Shown here in pieces: positions 14,757-23,560 of a stretch of 35,362 nt of DNA. Within the stretch, counting starts at the first letter, position 1. Each line of letters opens with the position of its first letter. Position numbers and translations under genes: made by a program. The stretch is from Acidobacteriota bacterium (lineage in GTDB: Bacteria > Acidobacteriota > Terriglobia > UBA7540), in assembly GCA_023474345.1 (NCBI GenBank), contig JAMCXS010000007.1:1-35362 (forward strand). The letters run 5' to 3'. The notes below the pieces were generated by a model, which worked only from the letters and a program-made list of their open reading frames with translations, did not search any database and was not told where the DNA came from.

Positions 14757-16184
14757 CTGGAAGAATCCGCAGGGGCTATCAAATTCGGTACCGACGGCTG
14801 GCGAGGGATTATCGGTGACACCTTCATTTTTGAAAACGTTCGCCGCGTGGCGGCAGCCATCGCCCGGTACGTGCAAAACGAAGGGCAACCGGAACGCGGC
14901 CTGGTGGTTGGATATGACACACGGTTTCTCTCCGCCGAGGCCGCTCAAGAGGCTGCCCGGCAAGCCGCGTCGGAAGGAATTCAGGTGTTCCTGGCTGACC
15001 GTCCGACGCCCACCCCTGCCGTGAGTTATGCCGTGGTGACACGCCACACCGCGGGCGCCATGATGATTACCGCCAGCCACAACCCTTATCTGTGGAATGG
15101 AATCAAGTTCAAAGCTCCTTATGGAGGGTCGGCTTCCCCTGCCATTATGAAGCGCATTGAGGCGAACCTGCCGGACCGACTTCCGAGCGAGGGGCGGATG
15201 CCTGCGGGGGCTGCCACTCGAATTGAGACGATTGACTTGATTGGGCCTTACCTCGACCGCCTCAAGACGCTGATTCCTCTTGAGCGGATTCGCTTGAGCG
15301 GAAGGCGATTTGTGATCGATCCCATGTATGGAGCTGCCCGTGGGTGTCTCGCCCGCCTGTTCGAAGAATCCGGCATCCGTTATAGCGAAATTCACCGCGA
15401 GCACAATCCGTTGTTTCCCGGCATCAACCCGGAGCCGATTGAACCTCACGTGGCCGGTTTGCGGCAGGCCGTCGTCGCCAATAAAGCCGATGCCGGTTTT
15501 GCCACGGACGGCGATGCCGATCGCCTGGGAGCGGTCGATGCCCGCGGACGTTTTGTGGATTCGCATAAGATTTTTTCGATCTTGCTCAAACATTTGGCGG
15601 AGGACCTGAAGCGCAAGGGCGAGGTGGTCAAAACTGTTTCGACCACTCAAATGATCGATAAACTGGCCGCGAAACACGGGTTGCCGCTCCACATTACGCC
15701 CATCGGGTTCAAATACATTTGCGAACTGATGCTGACCCGGGAAATTCTGATCGGCGGTGAGGAGAGCGGCGGCATTGCAGTCCAGGGCCATCTGCCTGAA
15801 CGTGACGGCATTCTGAATTCCCTCTATTTGGCCGACATCATTGCAGTAAGGGGAAGGGAACTCGGCGAACTGATCGAGGAGCTCGAAGAAGAATTCGGCC
15901 CACACAATTACGGCCGGGTCGATATGGAAATTGACATGGCTCGCGCGCACGGCGTGGTCCAGCAAGTAGGCGAGGGAAAACTGAAAACGGTTGGCGGATA
16001 TGAGATTCTTTCCCTGAACGATCTGGACGGCGTGAAAATGGTTCTGGGGGATTCAGCCTGGCTTCTGGTGCGTGCTTCTGGAACCGAAAACGTTCTGCGT
16101 TTGTACGCTGAGGCCCCTTCCCGCGAGCAGGTAAAGACCTTGCTCGACGCGGCGGTCGATTTTGCCCGGGGGCAAGCGGCGTAG
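14757..16184 (+). CDS. Phosphomannomutase/phosphoglucomutase (alpha-D-phosphohexomutase)
   Basis: The enzyme moves phosphate between C6 and C1 of mannose or glucose, completing the GDP-mannose route. All four signatures are present, numbered from CTG 14757: the phosphoserine loop TASHNP (S107), the metal loop DGDADR (251-256), the sugar-binding loop GGEESGG (E335, S337) and the phosphate-binding loop RASGTEN (439-445). The length is 475 residues. The start is unusual. The conserved N-terminal block IKFGTDGWRGIIGD lies in frame upstream of the first conventional start (GTG 14847), and only CTG 14757, 5 nt after AAGGAGG, can include it. A GTG 14847 start would lose 30 residues, including a conserved substrate-contacting block. 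A 101-nt gap separates it from the guanylyltransferase. Mannose versus glucose preference cannot be told by eye. Confidence 0.9.
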   Translation: MEESAGAIKFGTDGWRGIIGDTFIFENVRRVAAAIARYVQNEGQPERGLVVGYDTRFLSAEAAQEAARQAASEGIQVFLADRPTPTPAVSYAVVTRHTAGAMMITASHNPYLWNGIKFKAPYGGSASPAIMKRIEANLPDRLPSEGRMPAGAATRIETIDLIGPYLDRLKTLIPLERIRLSGRRFVIDPMYGAARGCLARLFEESGIRYSEIHREHNPLFPGINPEPIEPHVAGLRQAVVANKADAGFATDGDADRLGAVDARGRFVDSHKIFSILLKHLAEDLKRKGEVVKTVSTTQMIDKLAAKHGLPLHITPIGFKYICELMLTREILIGGEESGGIAVQGHLPERDGILNSLYLADIIAVRGRELGELIEELEEEFGPHNYGRVDMEIDMARAHGVVQQVGEGKLKTVGGYEILSLNDLDGVKMVLGDSAWLLVRASGTENVLRLYAEAPSREQVKTLLDAAVDFARGQAA

Positions 16185-16212
16185 TTGCGGCGTTGGTTCC
16201 CCGCAAACTCTC

Positions 16213-17313
16213 ATGGACGAATCAAATCGCGCCAAGCGTTACCACCTAACAGGGCGAATCCTGGGTGTCGCAGGATTTGTGGTGGATCTCGGCCTGCTCC
16301 TCTTGCTGATGTTTTCCGGCTGGAGCATAGGGCTGCGCTCCCTGGCGGAGAGGGTGACTTCCTCTCCTGCCTTGAGCTTGCTGATTTACCTTGCGCTCTT
16401 CGGGCTTATTTTTGAGGTGCTGGGCCTTCCGCTCGATTACTTGAAAGGATACTGGCTGGAGCACCGATACAGCCTCTCCAATCTTACCTTTGGGGCTTGG
16501 GTTAAAGACCAGTTGAAGGGATTGGCGGTGGGGGGCGGGTTGGCGGCCCTCGGAGTGGAATTTATCTATTGGACAATGCGGCGCTGGGCGGGGGATTGGT
16601 GGATCATTTCGGCTGCGACCTTCGTGGCCTTTTTTATTTTACTGGCCAACCTTGCTCCGGTGCTCTTGTTTCCCATCTTCTTCAAGTTCAAGCCGATTGA
16701 AGATTCCAATTTGACCGAACGCTTGCTTGAACTCTCGCGCCGCGCCGGGACGCGCGTTCGTGGCGTGTTTGAATGGAAATTAAGCGAGAAGACCAAAAAG
16801 GCCAACGCAGCTTTGGTCGGATTGGGGAACACCCGGCGGATCATCCTCTCGGATACGCTTCTTGAGAAGTTTGAGGCGGACGAGGTGGAAGCGGTCTTGG
16901 CGCACGAACTGGGCCACCACGTTCATCATCATGTTTTCCGCGGCATTGTAGTTCAAACCGTTACGACATTTTTGGGATTTTATCTTGCGAAAGCCTGCCT
17001 GGCGCACTGGGGGCCCGCGCTGGGTTTTCGAGGTATAGCCGATTTTGCCAACTTACCGCTGCTGATTCTGGTGGGCACTGGCCTGTCGGTGCTTCTCCTT
17101 CCGGGCGTTAACGCGTACTCGCGCTGGCTGGAACGGCAGGCCGATGCTTACGCTCTAGGCGCTATTCGGGACCGATCCGCATTTATTTCAAGCATGGAAA
17201 AGCTGGCGCAGATCAACCTCAGCGAGCGTCAGCCGCCCGCCTGGATTGAGTTTATCTTCCATTCTCACCCTTCTATCGAAAAGCGGATCGCCTACGCGCA
17301 GCGTAGCGGCTGA
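16213..17313 (+). CDS. M48 (Ste24-like) membrane zinc metalloprotease
   Basis: The product has 366 residues. The N-terminal ~190 residues have several membrane helices with YLKGYWLEHRYSLSNLTFG, the signature of the CAAX-protease N-terminal domain. The catalytic zinc motif is H231-E-L-G-H235, and the third ligand E307 lies in ERQADAYALG. FIFHSHPSIEKRIAYA is the usual C-terminus. In bacteria such enzymes act in membrane protein quality control, and prenylated substrates are not expected. The ATG at 16213 lacks a strong ribosome binding site. It follows the phosphohexomutase stop by 28 nt, so translation may be coupled. It appears to close the forward cluster. Confidence 0.9.
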   Translation: MDESNRAKRYHLTGRILGVAGFVVDLGLLLLLMFSGWSIGLRSLAERVTSSPALSLLIYLALFGLIFEVLGLPLDYLKGYWLEHRYSLSNLTFGAWVKDQLKGLAVGGGLAALGVEFIYWTMRRWAGDWWIISAATFVAFFILLANLAPVLLFPIFFKFKPIEDSNLTERLLELSRRAGTRVRGVFEWKLSEKTKKANAALVGLGNTRRIILSDTLLEKFEADEVEAVLAHELGHHVHHHVFRGIVVQTVTTFLGFYLAKACLAHWGPALGFRGIADFANLPLLILVGTGLSVLLLPGVNAYSRWLERQADAYALGAIRDRSAFISSMEKLAQINLSERQPPAWIEFIFHSHPSIEKRIAYAQRSG

Positions 17314-17666
17314 TCTGTATCATTCGTGAATTTCGCGGTCAGGTTGCAGGGGAATGCGATGATACGAGGCTGCACACACACCCTGTGTCATCAAAGGGAA
17401 ACGACATTGAATCGGAGAAGGAATTGCAGGCCAAGAATGCCGAGGACGTAACGCCGCTCGGAGAGTGCTGGTCTCTTTGCTTTTCGGAACTCCCCGTGAT
17501 GGAGAGGTTTCCTCGTACGCGACTCCACCCCTCAGTGGCCCCCGTGTTAAGGGCCGTCGTTTTTATGAATAAATTGGAGTAGGGAACGCCACGCAGTGAA
17601 GCACGGGAACCCCGGAGTGGCCGTTGCTGCCGGTGTTTACGGATTATCCGATTGCTTAACGACTGC
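17314..17666. other. Convergent intergenic stretch without a gene
   Basis: This 353-nt gap separates the ends of the M48 protease gene (+) and nusB (-). No protein or RNA gene is convincing. A short GGCCC...GGGCC pairing followed by GTCGTTTTT near 17536-17565 could be a weak forward terminator. Otherwise I see nothing in it. Confidence 0.4.
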
Positions 17667-18089
17667 TCAGGGTGGTGGTCCGGTTTGCGGAAGCGACTTA
17701 CGGATCGCGTCCAGCACCCCATTGATGAACTCGACAGACTCTTCTCCCGAAAAGCGCCGCGCGATTTCCAGTGCCTCATTAATTACAACCGCAGCAGGAG
17801 TTTCAGGTTGATGGAGAATTTCGTAAAGGGCCATGCGAAGAATGTTGCGGTCGATGGCGGCCATTCGCTCTACCCGCCAATGCTGGGCGTGTTCGGCAAT
17901 CAGATGGTCAAGGGCTGACGCTTCTTCAACCGTTCCTCCGAATAAAGCGCGCGCAAAAGCATCGACGTCGGGCGCAAGTCGGCGTTGGCCAAGAAAAGTC
18001 TGAAGAACGTACGCCGGCGGGTGCTTTCCGACCTCCCACTGAAAGAGCATCTGGAGAGCTAGTTCACGAGATTTGGTTCGAGAGCCCAT
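17667..18089 (-). CDS. nusB: Transcription antitermination factor NusB
   Basis: The 140-residue all-helical protein forms the NusB/NusE complex that binds boxA RNA in rRNA operons. MGSRTKSRELALQMLFQWE is the classic N-terminus (R-x-x-A-x-Q-x-L-Y/F). DRNILRMALYEIL and VVINEALEIARRFSGEESVEFINGVL match the conserved C-terminal half (split here by other residues). Length is normal. It lies 44 nt downstream of the enoyl-CoA hydratase gene on the same strand and probably shares its transcript, an unusual pairing since nusB more often follows ribH. Confidence 0.95.
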   Translation of the reverse strand: MGSRTKSRELALQMLFQWEVGKHPPAYVLQTFLGQRRLAPDVDAFARALFGGTVEEASALDHLIAEHAQHWRVERMAAIDRNILRMALYEILHQPETPAAVVINEALEIARRFSGEESVEFINGVLDAIRKSLPQTGPPP

Positions 18090-18133
18090 TCTTGATTTAA
18101 CGATCCGCTAACGGAATTTTCAAATTTTGCCCA

Positions 18134-18916
18134 TTATTGACCTGTAAATTTTGCCGGGCGTTTTTCAAGAAAGGCCGCGGTCCCTTCTTTCATATCCAGG
18201 GTAGCGCAACAGAGACCAAATAGTCCGGCCTCCAGTAATTCACCTTGCTGACTTGGCAATTCCATTCCGCAATTGACCGACTCCAAAGCGTACTTGATAG
18301 CCAGGGGGGCATGAGCCGCGATTTTACGAGCCGTCGCTTCAGCAGCGGCAATCAGCTCGGAAGGGCTTACCACCTGGTTGGCCAGGCCGATTCGCCAGGC
18401 TTCTTGCGCGCTGATCGACTCACCGCCAAGGATCATTTGGAGCGCTCGCCCTTTGCCGATGAACCGGGGAAGACGCTGCGTTCCAGCGTAGCCGGGAATG
18501 AGGCCCAGCTTCACTTCCGGCTGGCCAAATTGGGCGTTCTCGGATGCGATGCGCAGCGTCGAGGCCATGGCCAACTCGCATCCTGCTCCCAGGGCGAGCC
18601 CGTTCACGGCAGCGATTACCGGCTTTCCCAGATTTTCAATCAGGTTCATAAGCTGCTGGCCGCGCAGAGAAGTTTCTTGCGCAAGCGTCGGGGTAAGAGT
18701 TGCTAACTCACCAATGTCGGCGCCCGCAGCGAAAGCTTTATCGCCTGCCCCGGTCAAAATCGCGGCGCGGAGCCCCTCTGCCTTGCCGATTTCGCCAAAG
18801 CAGATCATTAGCTCCTCGACCGCCCGGCGATTGAGGGCGTTCAGCTTTTGCGGCCGATGGATTGTAACATAGGCAATTTCTGCACGAACGTTGTATAGCA
18901 GCGTTTCGTAGGTCAT
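18134..18916 (-). CDS. Enoyl-CoA hydratase (crotonase family)
   Basis: This 260-residue enzyme should hydrate trans-2-enoyl-CoA in fatty-acid or branched-chain degradation. The oxyanion-hole segments AFAAGADIGEL and NGLALGAGCELAMA are present. Both catalytic acids of true hydratases are kept: E114 in GCELA and E134 in QPEVKLGLIPG. This favours hydratase over isomerase or other crotonase activities. The ATG at 18914-18916 (minus strand) follows GGGAG at suitable spacing. It lies upstream of nusB in the same direction. The chain-length preference is unknown. Confidence 0.92.
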   Translation of the reverse strand: MTYETLLYNVRAEIAYVTIHRPQKLNALNRRAVEELMICFGEIGKAEGLRAAILTGAGDKAFAAGADIGELATLTPTLAQETSLRGQQLMNLIENLGKPVIAAVNGLALGAGCELAMASTLRIASENAQFGQPEVKLGLIPGYAGTQRLPRFIGKGRALQMILGGESISAQEAWRIGLANQVVSPSELIAAAEATARKIAAHAPLAIKYALESVNCGMELPSQQGELLEAGLFGLCCATLDMKEGTAAFLEKRPAKFTGQ

Positions 18917-19828
18917 AAAATTTCACTCCCATGAAGTCCGAGTTGGCAGTTCGTGCATCCGGCCGTAACCCCAAAGCCTCTCCAATTCTGCAGGCTAAGG
19001 AATCTGACGCTCAAAGCAGGAAAGCAGAATCGCGGCCCCCCCTTGCTTCCAAAGACGGTCCATTGCACGGTCGAGGCGATTGATTGTGTCAAGAGTATCG
19101 TCCAGTTTTGCGAACAACTGGTAGCGGTGTTAAATCTCGCCTTCCGCGATCAGCTCATCAAGGGCCTCGTTTTTATCTCCGCAAGCGCACGGATCTCTTC
19201 ATTTTATGACCGTGTAGACAATGCCGGTGCGGCGCCGTCACTCGATCGCTTGAATACAGGTTAATGCACCATTGCCGAGCGGCGACGCGGCCACTTTCCC
19301 CGCTTTCACACTGCCCCAATCGTCACACTGATACCGTGCCGCCACAGGTCCTCCAGTGAACTTGAATCTCTGTACGGCATGCTCGGCTAGCTGATTGTAG
19401 CCGAGAAATGATGTAAGCGTCCAGCGTGGACACCCCGTAGAGTCAGAATTTCCCCAGCTTATGCCAGCGAGAGACCTGCGCAGCAAAGGCCGGATTGGCT
19501 CACTGCGCGTGCTTACTCCCGCACAAAGCCAAAACAAGTATAGGCGGTTGGCAGGGGGATGGCATACGACCCGCCTCACCTCCGAAGCCTTACAGTCCGC
19601 TCCGACTCGCAGCCACTTTCATTCAGGAAGATTCTCGAATACGATGCAAGAAAATATTCTGATAAGGCGGTACAATGCTGATTACTTACGATACTTTGTA
19701 GCGCGCGCGGTGAAAGATGCCTACCTTGCTACTGAGCATTAATTTTCCTTAGCTCGGCGGAAAAAGTTCAGTGCCGAACTTGCATTAAAGACTGGTAACA
19801 TCAGCGTTGCATTGGGAGGAAACAGATT
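18917..19828. other. Long gene-poor stretch with degenerate minus-strand coding traces
   Basis: Nothing intact is visible in these 912 nt. On the minus strand, about 19045-19176, a frame reads ALDELIAEGEI, a stop at 19130-19132, then HRYQLFAKLDDTLDTINRL, which looks like a once-coding helical segment. A second minus-strand frame (19238-19579) contains FLGYNQLAEHAVQRF and GGPVAARYQCDDWGSVKAG and also looks protein-like, but without a recognisable family or a ribosome binding site. These are best read as decayed genes. GTTC...GAAC around 19767-19780 is a small inverted repeat upstream of the next gene and might be regulatory. Confidence 0.4.
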
Positions 19829-22800
19829 ATGGACCAGGAGCAGGTTTCTCGCCGTCAATTCATCAGAAGGTCGATAACCAGCAGTCTCGCTACGGGCCTT
19901 GGATGGAAGTTAAATCCTGCTGAAGACAGGGATTCGACGGATGCGAGCGACCCCAAGGGGACTGAAACGCTCTGGCAAATCGGCACGTTTAACTATTCGT
20001 CGATCGAACTTAATCAGGGGAGTGAGGGGCCTCCACTATTCGGCCAACGCTTTCCCAAAGGGCAACTGGTATATGTTATAGGGAAAAGCAACCCTCAAAA
20101 GGATTGGCCGGCATTTCAGCCCGGGTCTGCCAACGGACGCGCGGGATTTGTCCCACACCCCTATACGATTCAGTTTGATCTTGCGGAGGTCCCCAAAGGC
20201 CTCGTTACTCTCAAGATTGCGTTGCTGGTTGAAAACCCCCGTGCCCCCCGGCTTGAAGTGGAGATCAATGGTCACCGCGCGCGGTATTACCAACGCCCGA
20301 AACTAAACTATGTGGGCGGTGATGGGCCAATGGTTGTGAGTCCTATTGCTTCTGCCGACACGATCATTGCGGAAATCCCCTCCGCCTTTCTGGCGAAAGG
20401 GGCCAACACGCTGGTCCTGACGGCGATTGATGAACCGGGCAACCGTGATGACGTCACCGGGTCCGGGATTACTTATGATGCGATCGAGCTTGCTTGGAAT
20501 GCCGACGCAACTTTCGACAAGAAAAAAGTCACTGTGGAAGTCAATCCTACCATCTTCTATCAGCAGAAGGGTGACACCCTGACGGAATTGGTGGATATCT
20601 ATGTCACGAGCAACCGGTCGTTGGAAAACGGGCGTGTGACCCTGAAGTTGGGCCGCCAGGAATTCACCCGTGAGTTGTCGTCGAAACGCGAATTCGGAGA
20701 GGAGTTGGTGGAATTCGCCGTTCCGGAGTTTTCTCCGGGCACTAATGCCGAGGTCATCACAAAAATCGACGGAGCGACACAGCACTTCCCTGTTACCATC
20801 AGTCCCGCAAAACAGTGGACACTTTATGTAGTTCCGAACGAACATCTGGATATCGGTTACACGGACTACCAGGCAAAAGTCGCGGAGGTGCAAAGTCGGG
20901 TTCTCGATGAGGCCATCGAGATGATTCACGGTCAGCCGGACTTTCGCTTCAGTCCCGATGGCTTCTGGTGCTTTGAGCAATTTTTGGCGGGAAGGCGCCC
21001 GGCGGAGCGCGAGCGATTAGTGCAGCTTGTGAAGGAAAAGAAGATTTTTGCTCCCCCTCAGGAAGCGAGTCTTCTGACCGGCTTTGCCAGCCTTGAAGTG
21101 TTGATCCGTTCCCTTTACTCAGGCTTCCAGTTCAACCAGAAGTACGGTGGCGACTTTGATTACGCCAATATCACCGACGTGCCTTCCTATTCCTGGTCGT
21201 ATGCGTCTATTCTGGCCGGAGCCGGGCTCAAATATTTCATTGCAGCCAGCGATAACGACAACGGGCCAATTCTCCTGTACAGCCGGCTGAATGAAAAGTC
21301 GCCTTTTTGGTGGGAAGGGCCGGACGGTGCGAGGATCCTGATGTGGTACTCGCGCACCTACCTGCAGGTGGCATACTTATTTGGCTTGCCGCCTTTCTTG
21401 GAGGCAGGCCGTGACTCGGTTCCTACCTTCCTTCAGGCTTATTCCCACCCGGGATACAAGTCGGATGCGGTGATCATCTACGGTACGCAGGTAGAAAACA
21501 CCGATCTTTTCCCGCAGCAGGCAGACCTGGTATCGGATTGGAACAAGCTCTACGCTTATCCCAAAATGCAGTTTTCGGGATTCGCCGAAGCCATGGACCA
21601 CATTGTCCAGCAGTTTGGGGATTCCATTCCAGTTGTCCGTGGCGACGGAGGGCCTTATTGGGAATTTGGTAACGCGTCCGATGCGGCCCACGTTGCTATG
21701 GAACGGGTGACCGAGCAGCGGGCCCTCTCCGCCGAGAAGTTTTCGACCATCAGCACATTGGTCAATCCTCTTATCCAGCCCGAGCGCGAAGTGCTTGCCC
21801 GTGTCTGGAGAGACATGGTTTTGCTGGACGAGCACACCTGGACATATCATGCCAGTGTTTCAGACCCGCTCTCGAGCGAATCGAGAAGTCAGACCGCTGT
21901 AAAGGAGAACTTTGCGAAGGAAGCAAAGATGGGCGTCGATTACCTTCTTCGGCGTCACATGGCAGCCATCGCTACCTCCATCAATAACCCGGCAAGGACG
22001 CTGATTGTCTTCAATTCGCTTAACTGGAAGCGAGGCGGCCTGGTGCATTTCGATCTGCCGAAGGATTACACGCTTCAAGATCTGGTGACAAAGCAGGAAG
22101 TTCCTTATGAAACTTGTTTCACCGGTCAGAGGTACAAGGGAATTCGCTTCCTTGCTGAAGATGTCCCGCCGGTTGGTTACAGGTGTTATGCATTGATTCC
22201 CGCCAAGCGACAATCTCCGGCATCTTCGAATATATCGGGAGAGGTGCTGGAGAACGACTATTATCGAGTCAGTCTGGATGCCGAGAGCGGGGCGGTGAAG
22301 AGTATCTTTGATAAGGAACTGAACCGGGAGCTTGTTAACACGGCAAGCCCCTACCGTTTCGATCAGTATCTTTACGTTACCGGAGGCAATAAATGGCCTA
22401 ATCGCGTGCAGCATTTCGGCGCTACAATTCCCATCCCGAAGCTGGAAGCCCATGCGGCAGCGGGCGGCCGTTTGGTATCGCTGACCAAGGAACCGTTTGG
22501 CACCGTCGCGCGGCTGGAAAGTTCAGCCTTTAATACGCCGCAAGTGTCAACCGAAATCATTCTTTTCGACAAGCAAAAGAAAATCGGATTTATCAATCGG
22601 ATTCAGAAGAAAAAGGTCTACACGAAGGAAGGCGTCTATTTTGCCTTTCCCTTTATGATGGACCACCCGCAGTTTCGGTATGACATTCAGAATGGTTTCG
22701 TCGATCCCGCACGCGACCAGATGCCGGGAGCCGGGAAAGAATGGTTTTCAGTGCAGCACTGGGTCCAAGCCCAGCAGGATGGCGTGAGTGTGGCCATTGT

Positions 22801-23374
22801 TCCGGTGGATGCTCACCTGGTAACCCTGGGTGACATCGTGAGAGGAGATTGGCCGAAGGTTTTCACCGAGCGAAAGGGAACCATTTTCTCCTATGTTATG
22901 AACAACTACTATTTTACAAACTGGCCGGCGGCACAGGGTGGAAACTTCACTTTTCGCTATGTTCTGACCAGCGCCCGAAACCAGACTCCGGAGTTTCTGA
23001 GCCAGTTTGGGCGTGCGGAAATCACTCCACTTGAGCTGGATGAGATCATTTCCAACGACAAGGCGATTCCGCGTCCGGCGCCTTTGCCGGCTGATCAGGC
23101 AAGCTTTATCGCTATCGATCAACCAACCGTGGTATTGGTCACCTGGAAACTGGCGGAGGACGGGGATGGGATGATCTTGCGTTTCCTCGAAGTCGCCGGC
23201 AAATCGGCGACGGTAAACGTCCAAATTCCCCTCCTCAGGGCTGAGGCCGCCTGGAACTGCAATGCCATGGAGCAAAAAGGAGAATCGCTCGCGACTTCCG
23301 AGCACGGGTTCAGTTTTGCAGTTAAACCCTTCCAAATAATTACGGTGCGCGTTACAGGCACTTCGGTATTATGA
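19829..23374 (+). CDS. Tat-exported GH38-type alpha-mannosidase-like enzyme with N-terminal lyase-type beta domain
   Basis: The product is 1181 residues. Residues 1-25 carry a twin-arginine signal (SRRQFIRRS). Residues ~45-230 (LWQIGTFNYSSIEL, YVIGKSNPQKDWPAFQPG, TIQFDLAEVPKGLVTLKIAL, ITYDAIELAW) match the C-terminal carbohydrate-binding domain of family 4 rhamnogalacturonan lyases, here at the N-terminus. Residues ~330-720 are a GH38-type catalytic region, with H339 and D341 in EHLDIGYTD, D450 in TDVPSYSW as likely nucleophile/zinc ligand, and H669 in DEHTW as probable last zinc ligand. Residues ~720-1180 form the usual beta domains. It probably trims mannose-like or other sugars from an external glycan, perhaps with rhamnose. 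A strong GGGAGG precedes the ATG. It heads the glycan-use locus. Substrate is inferred, not shown. Confidence 0.82.
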   Translation: MDQEQVSRRQFIRRSITSSLATGLGWKLNPAEDRDSTDASDPKGTETLWQIGTFNYSSIELNQGSEGPPLFGQRFPKGQLVYVIGKSNPQKDWPAFQPGSANGRAGFVPHPYTIQFDLAEVPKGLVTLKIALLVENPRAPRLEVEINGHRARYYQRPKLNYVGGDGPMVVSPIASADTIIAEIPSAFLAKGANTLVLTAIDEPGNRDDVTGSGITYDAIELAWNADATFDKKKVTVEVNPTIFYQQKGDTLTELVDIYVTSNRSLENGRVTLKLGRQEFTRELSSKREFGEELVEFAVPEFSPGTNAEVITKIDGATQHFPVTISPAKQWTLYVVPNEHLDIGYTDYQAKVAEVQSRVLDEAIEMIHGQPDFRFSPDGFWCFEQFLAGRRPAERERLVQLVKEKKIFAPPQEASLLTGFASLEVLIRSLYSGFQFNQKYGGDFDYANITDVPSYSWSYASILAGAGLKYFIAASDNDNGPILLYSRLNEKSPFWWEGPDGARILMWYSRTYLQVAYLFGLPPFLEAGRDSVPTFLQAYSHPGYKSDAVIIYGTQVENTDLFPQQADLVSDWNKLYAYPKMQFSGFAEAMDHIVQQFGDSIPVVRGDGGPYWEFGNASDAAHVAMERVTEQRALSAEKFSTISTLVNPLIQPEREVLARVWRDMVLLDEHTWTYHASVSDPLSSESRSQTAVKENFAKEAKMGVDYLLRRHMAAIATSINNPARTLIVFNSLNWKRGGLVHFDLPKDYTLQDLVTKQEVPYETCFTGQRYKGIRFLAEDVPPVGYRCYALIPAKRQSPASSNISGEVLENDYYRVSLDAESGAVKSIFDKELNRELVNTASPYRFDQYLYVTGGNKWPNRVQHFGATIPIPKLEAHAAAGGRLVSLTKEPFGTVARLESSAFNTPQVSTEIILFDKQKKIGFINRIQKKKVYTKEGVYFAFPFMMDHPQFRYDIQNGFVDPARDQMPGAGKEWFSVQHWVQAQQDGVSVAIVPVDAHLVTLGDIVRGDWPKVFTERKGTIFSYVMNNYYFTNWPAAQGGNFTFRYVLTSARNQTPEFLSQFGRAEITPLELDEIISNDKAIPRPAPLPADQASFIAIDQPTVVLVTWKLAEDGDGMILRFLEVAGKSATVNVQIPLLRAEAAWNCNAMEQKGESLATSEHGFSFAVKPFQIITVRVTGTSVL

Positions 23375-23403
23375 GGAACGATGCGGAACGCATTACCGAC
23401 GAT

Positions 23404-23449
23404 TGCAAAACCTTTCGCGCGCCGCGAAGAGATTCGATGCTGTTTTGCA
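23404..23449 (+). repeat. Nested stem-loop after the GH38-type gene
   Basis: The outer arms GCAAAAC (23405-23411) and GTTTTGC (23442-23448) pair, extended by T23404-A23449. An inner TTCGCG (23414-23419) pairs with CGCGAA (23423-23428). It lies about 30 nt after the stop codon and about 110 nt before the transporter. It may be an mRNA end structure or a processing site between the two genes. No T-run follows. Confidence 0.4.
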
Positions 23450-23560
23450 GGTGGCGTAGAGGGGTATAGACATATCCCTTCATCGTCATAAGTTTTATCA
23501 GCCGATTCGGACCTGAGCGACCCAAGATGTGCTCAATCTTTTCCTGGAGGGACGAAGGCC

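Noticed and set aside
14718-15965. 415-codon open frame on the minus strand
   Set aside because: It lies entirely opposite the phosphohexomutase, whose four signatures are intact. The antisense translation has no family pattern.
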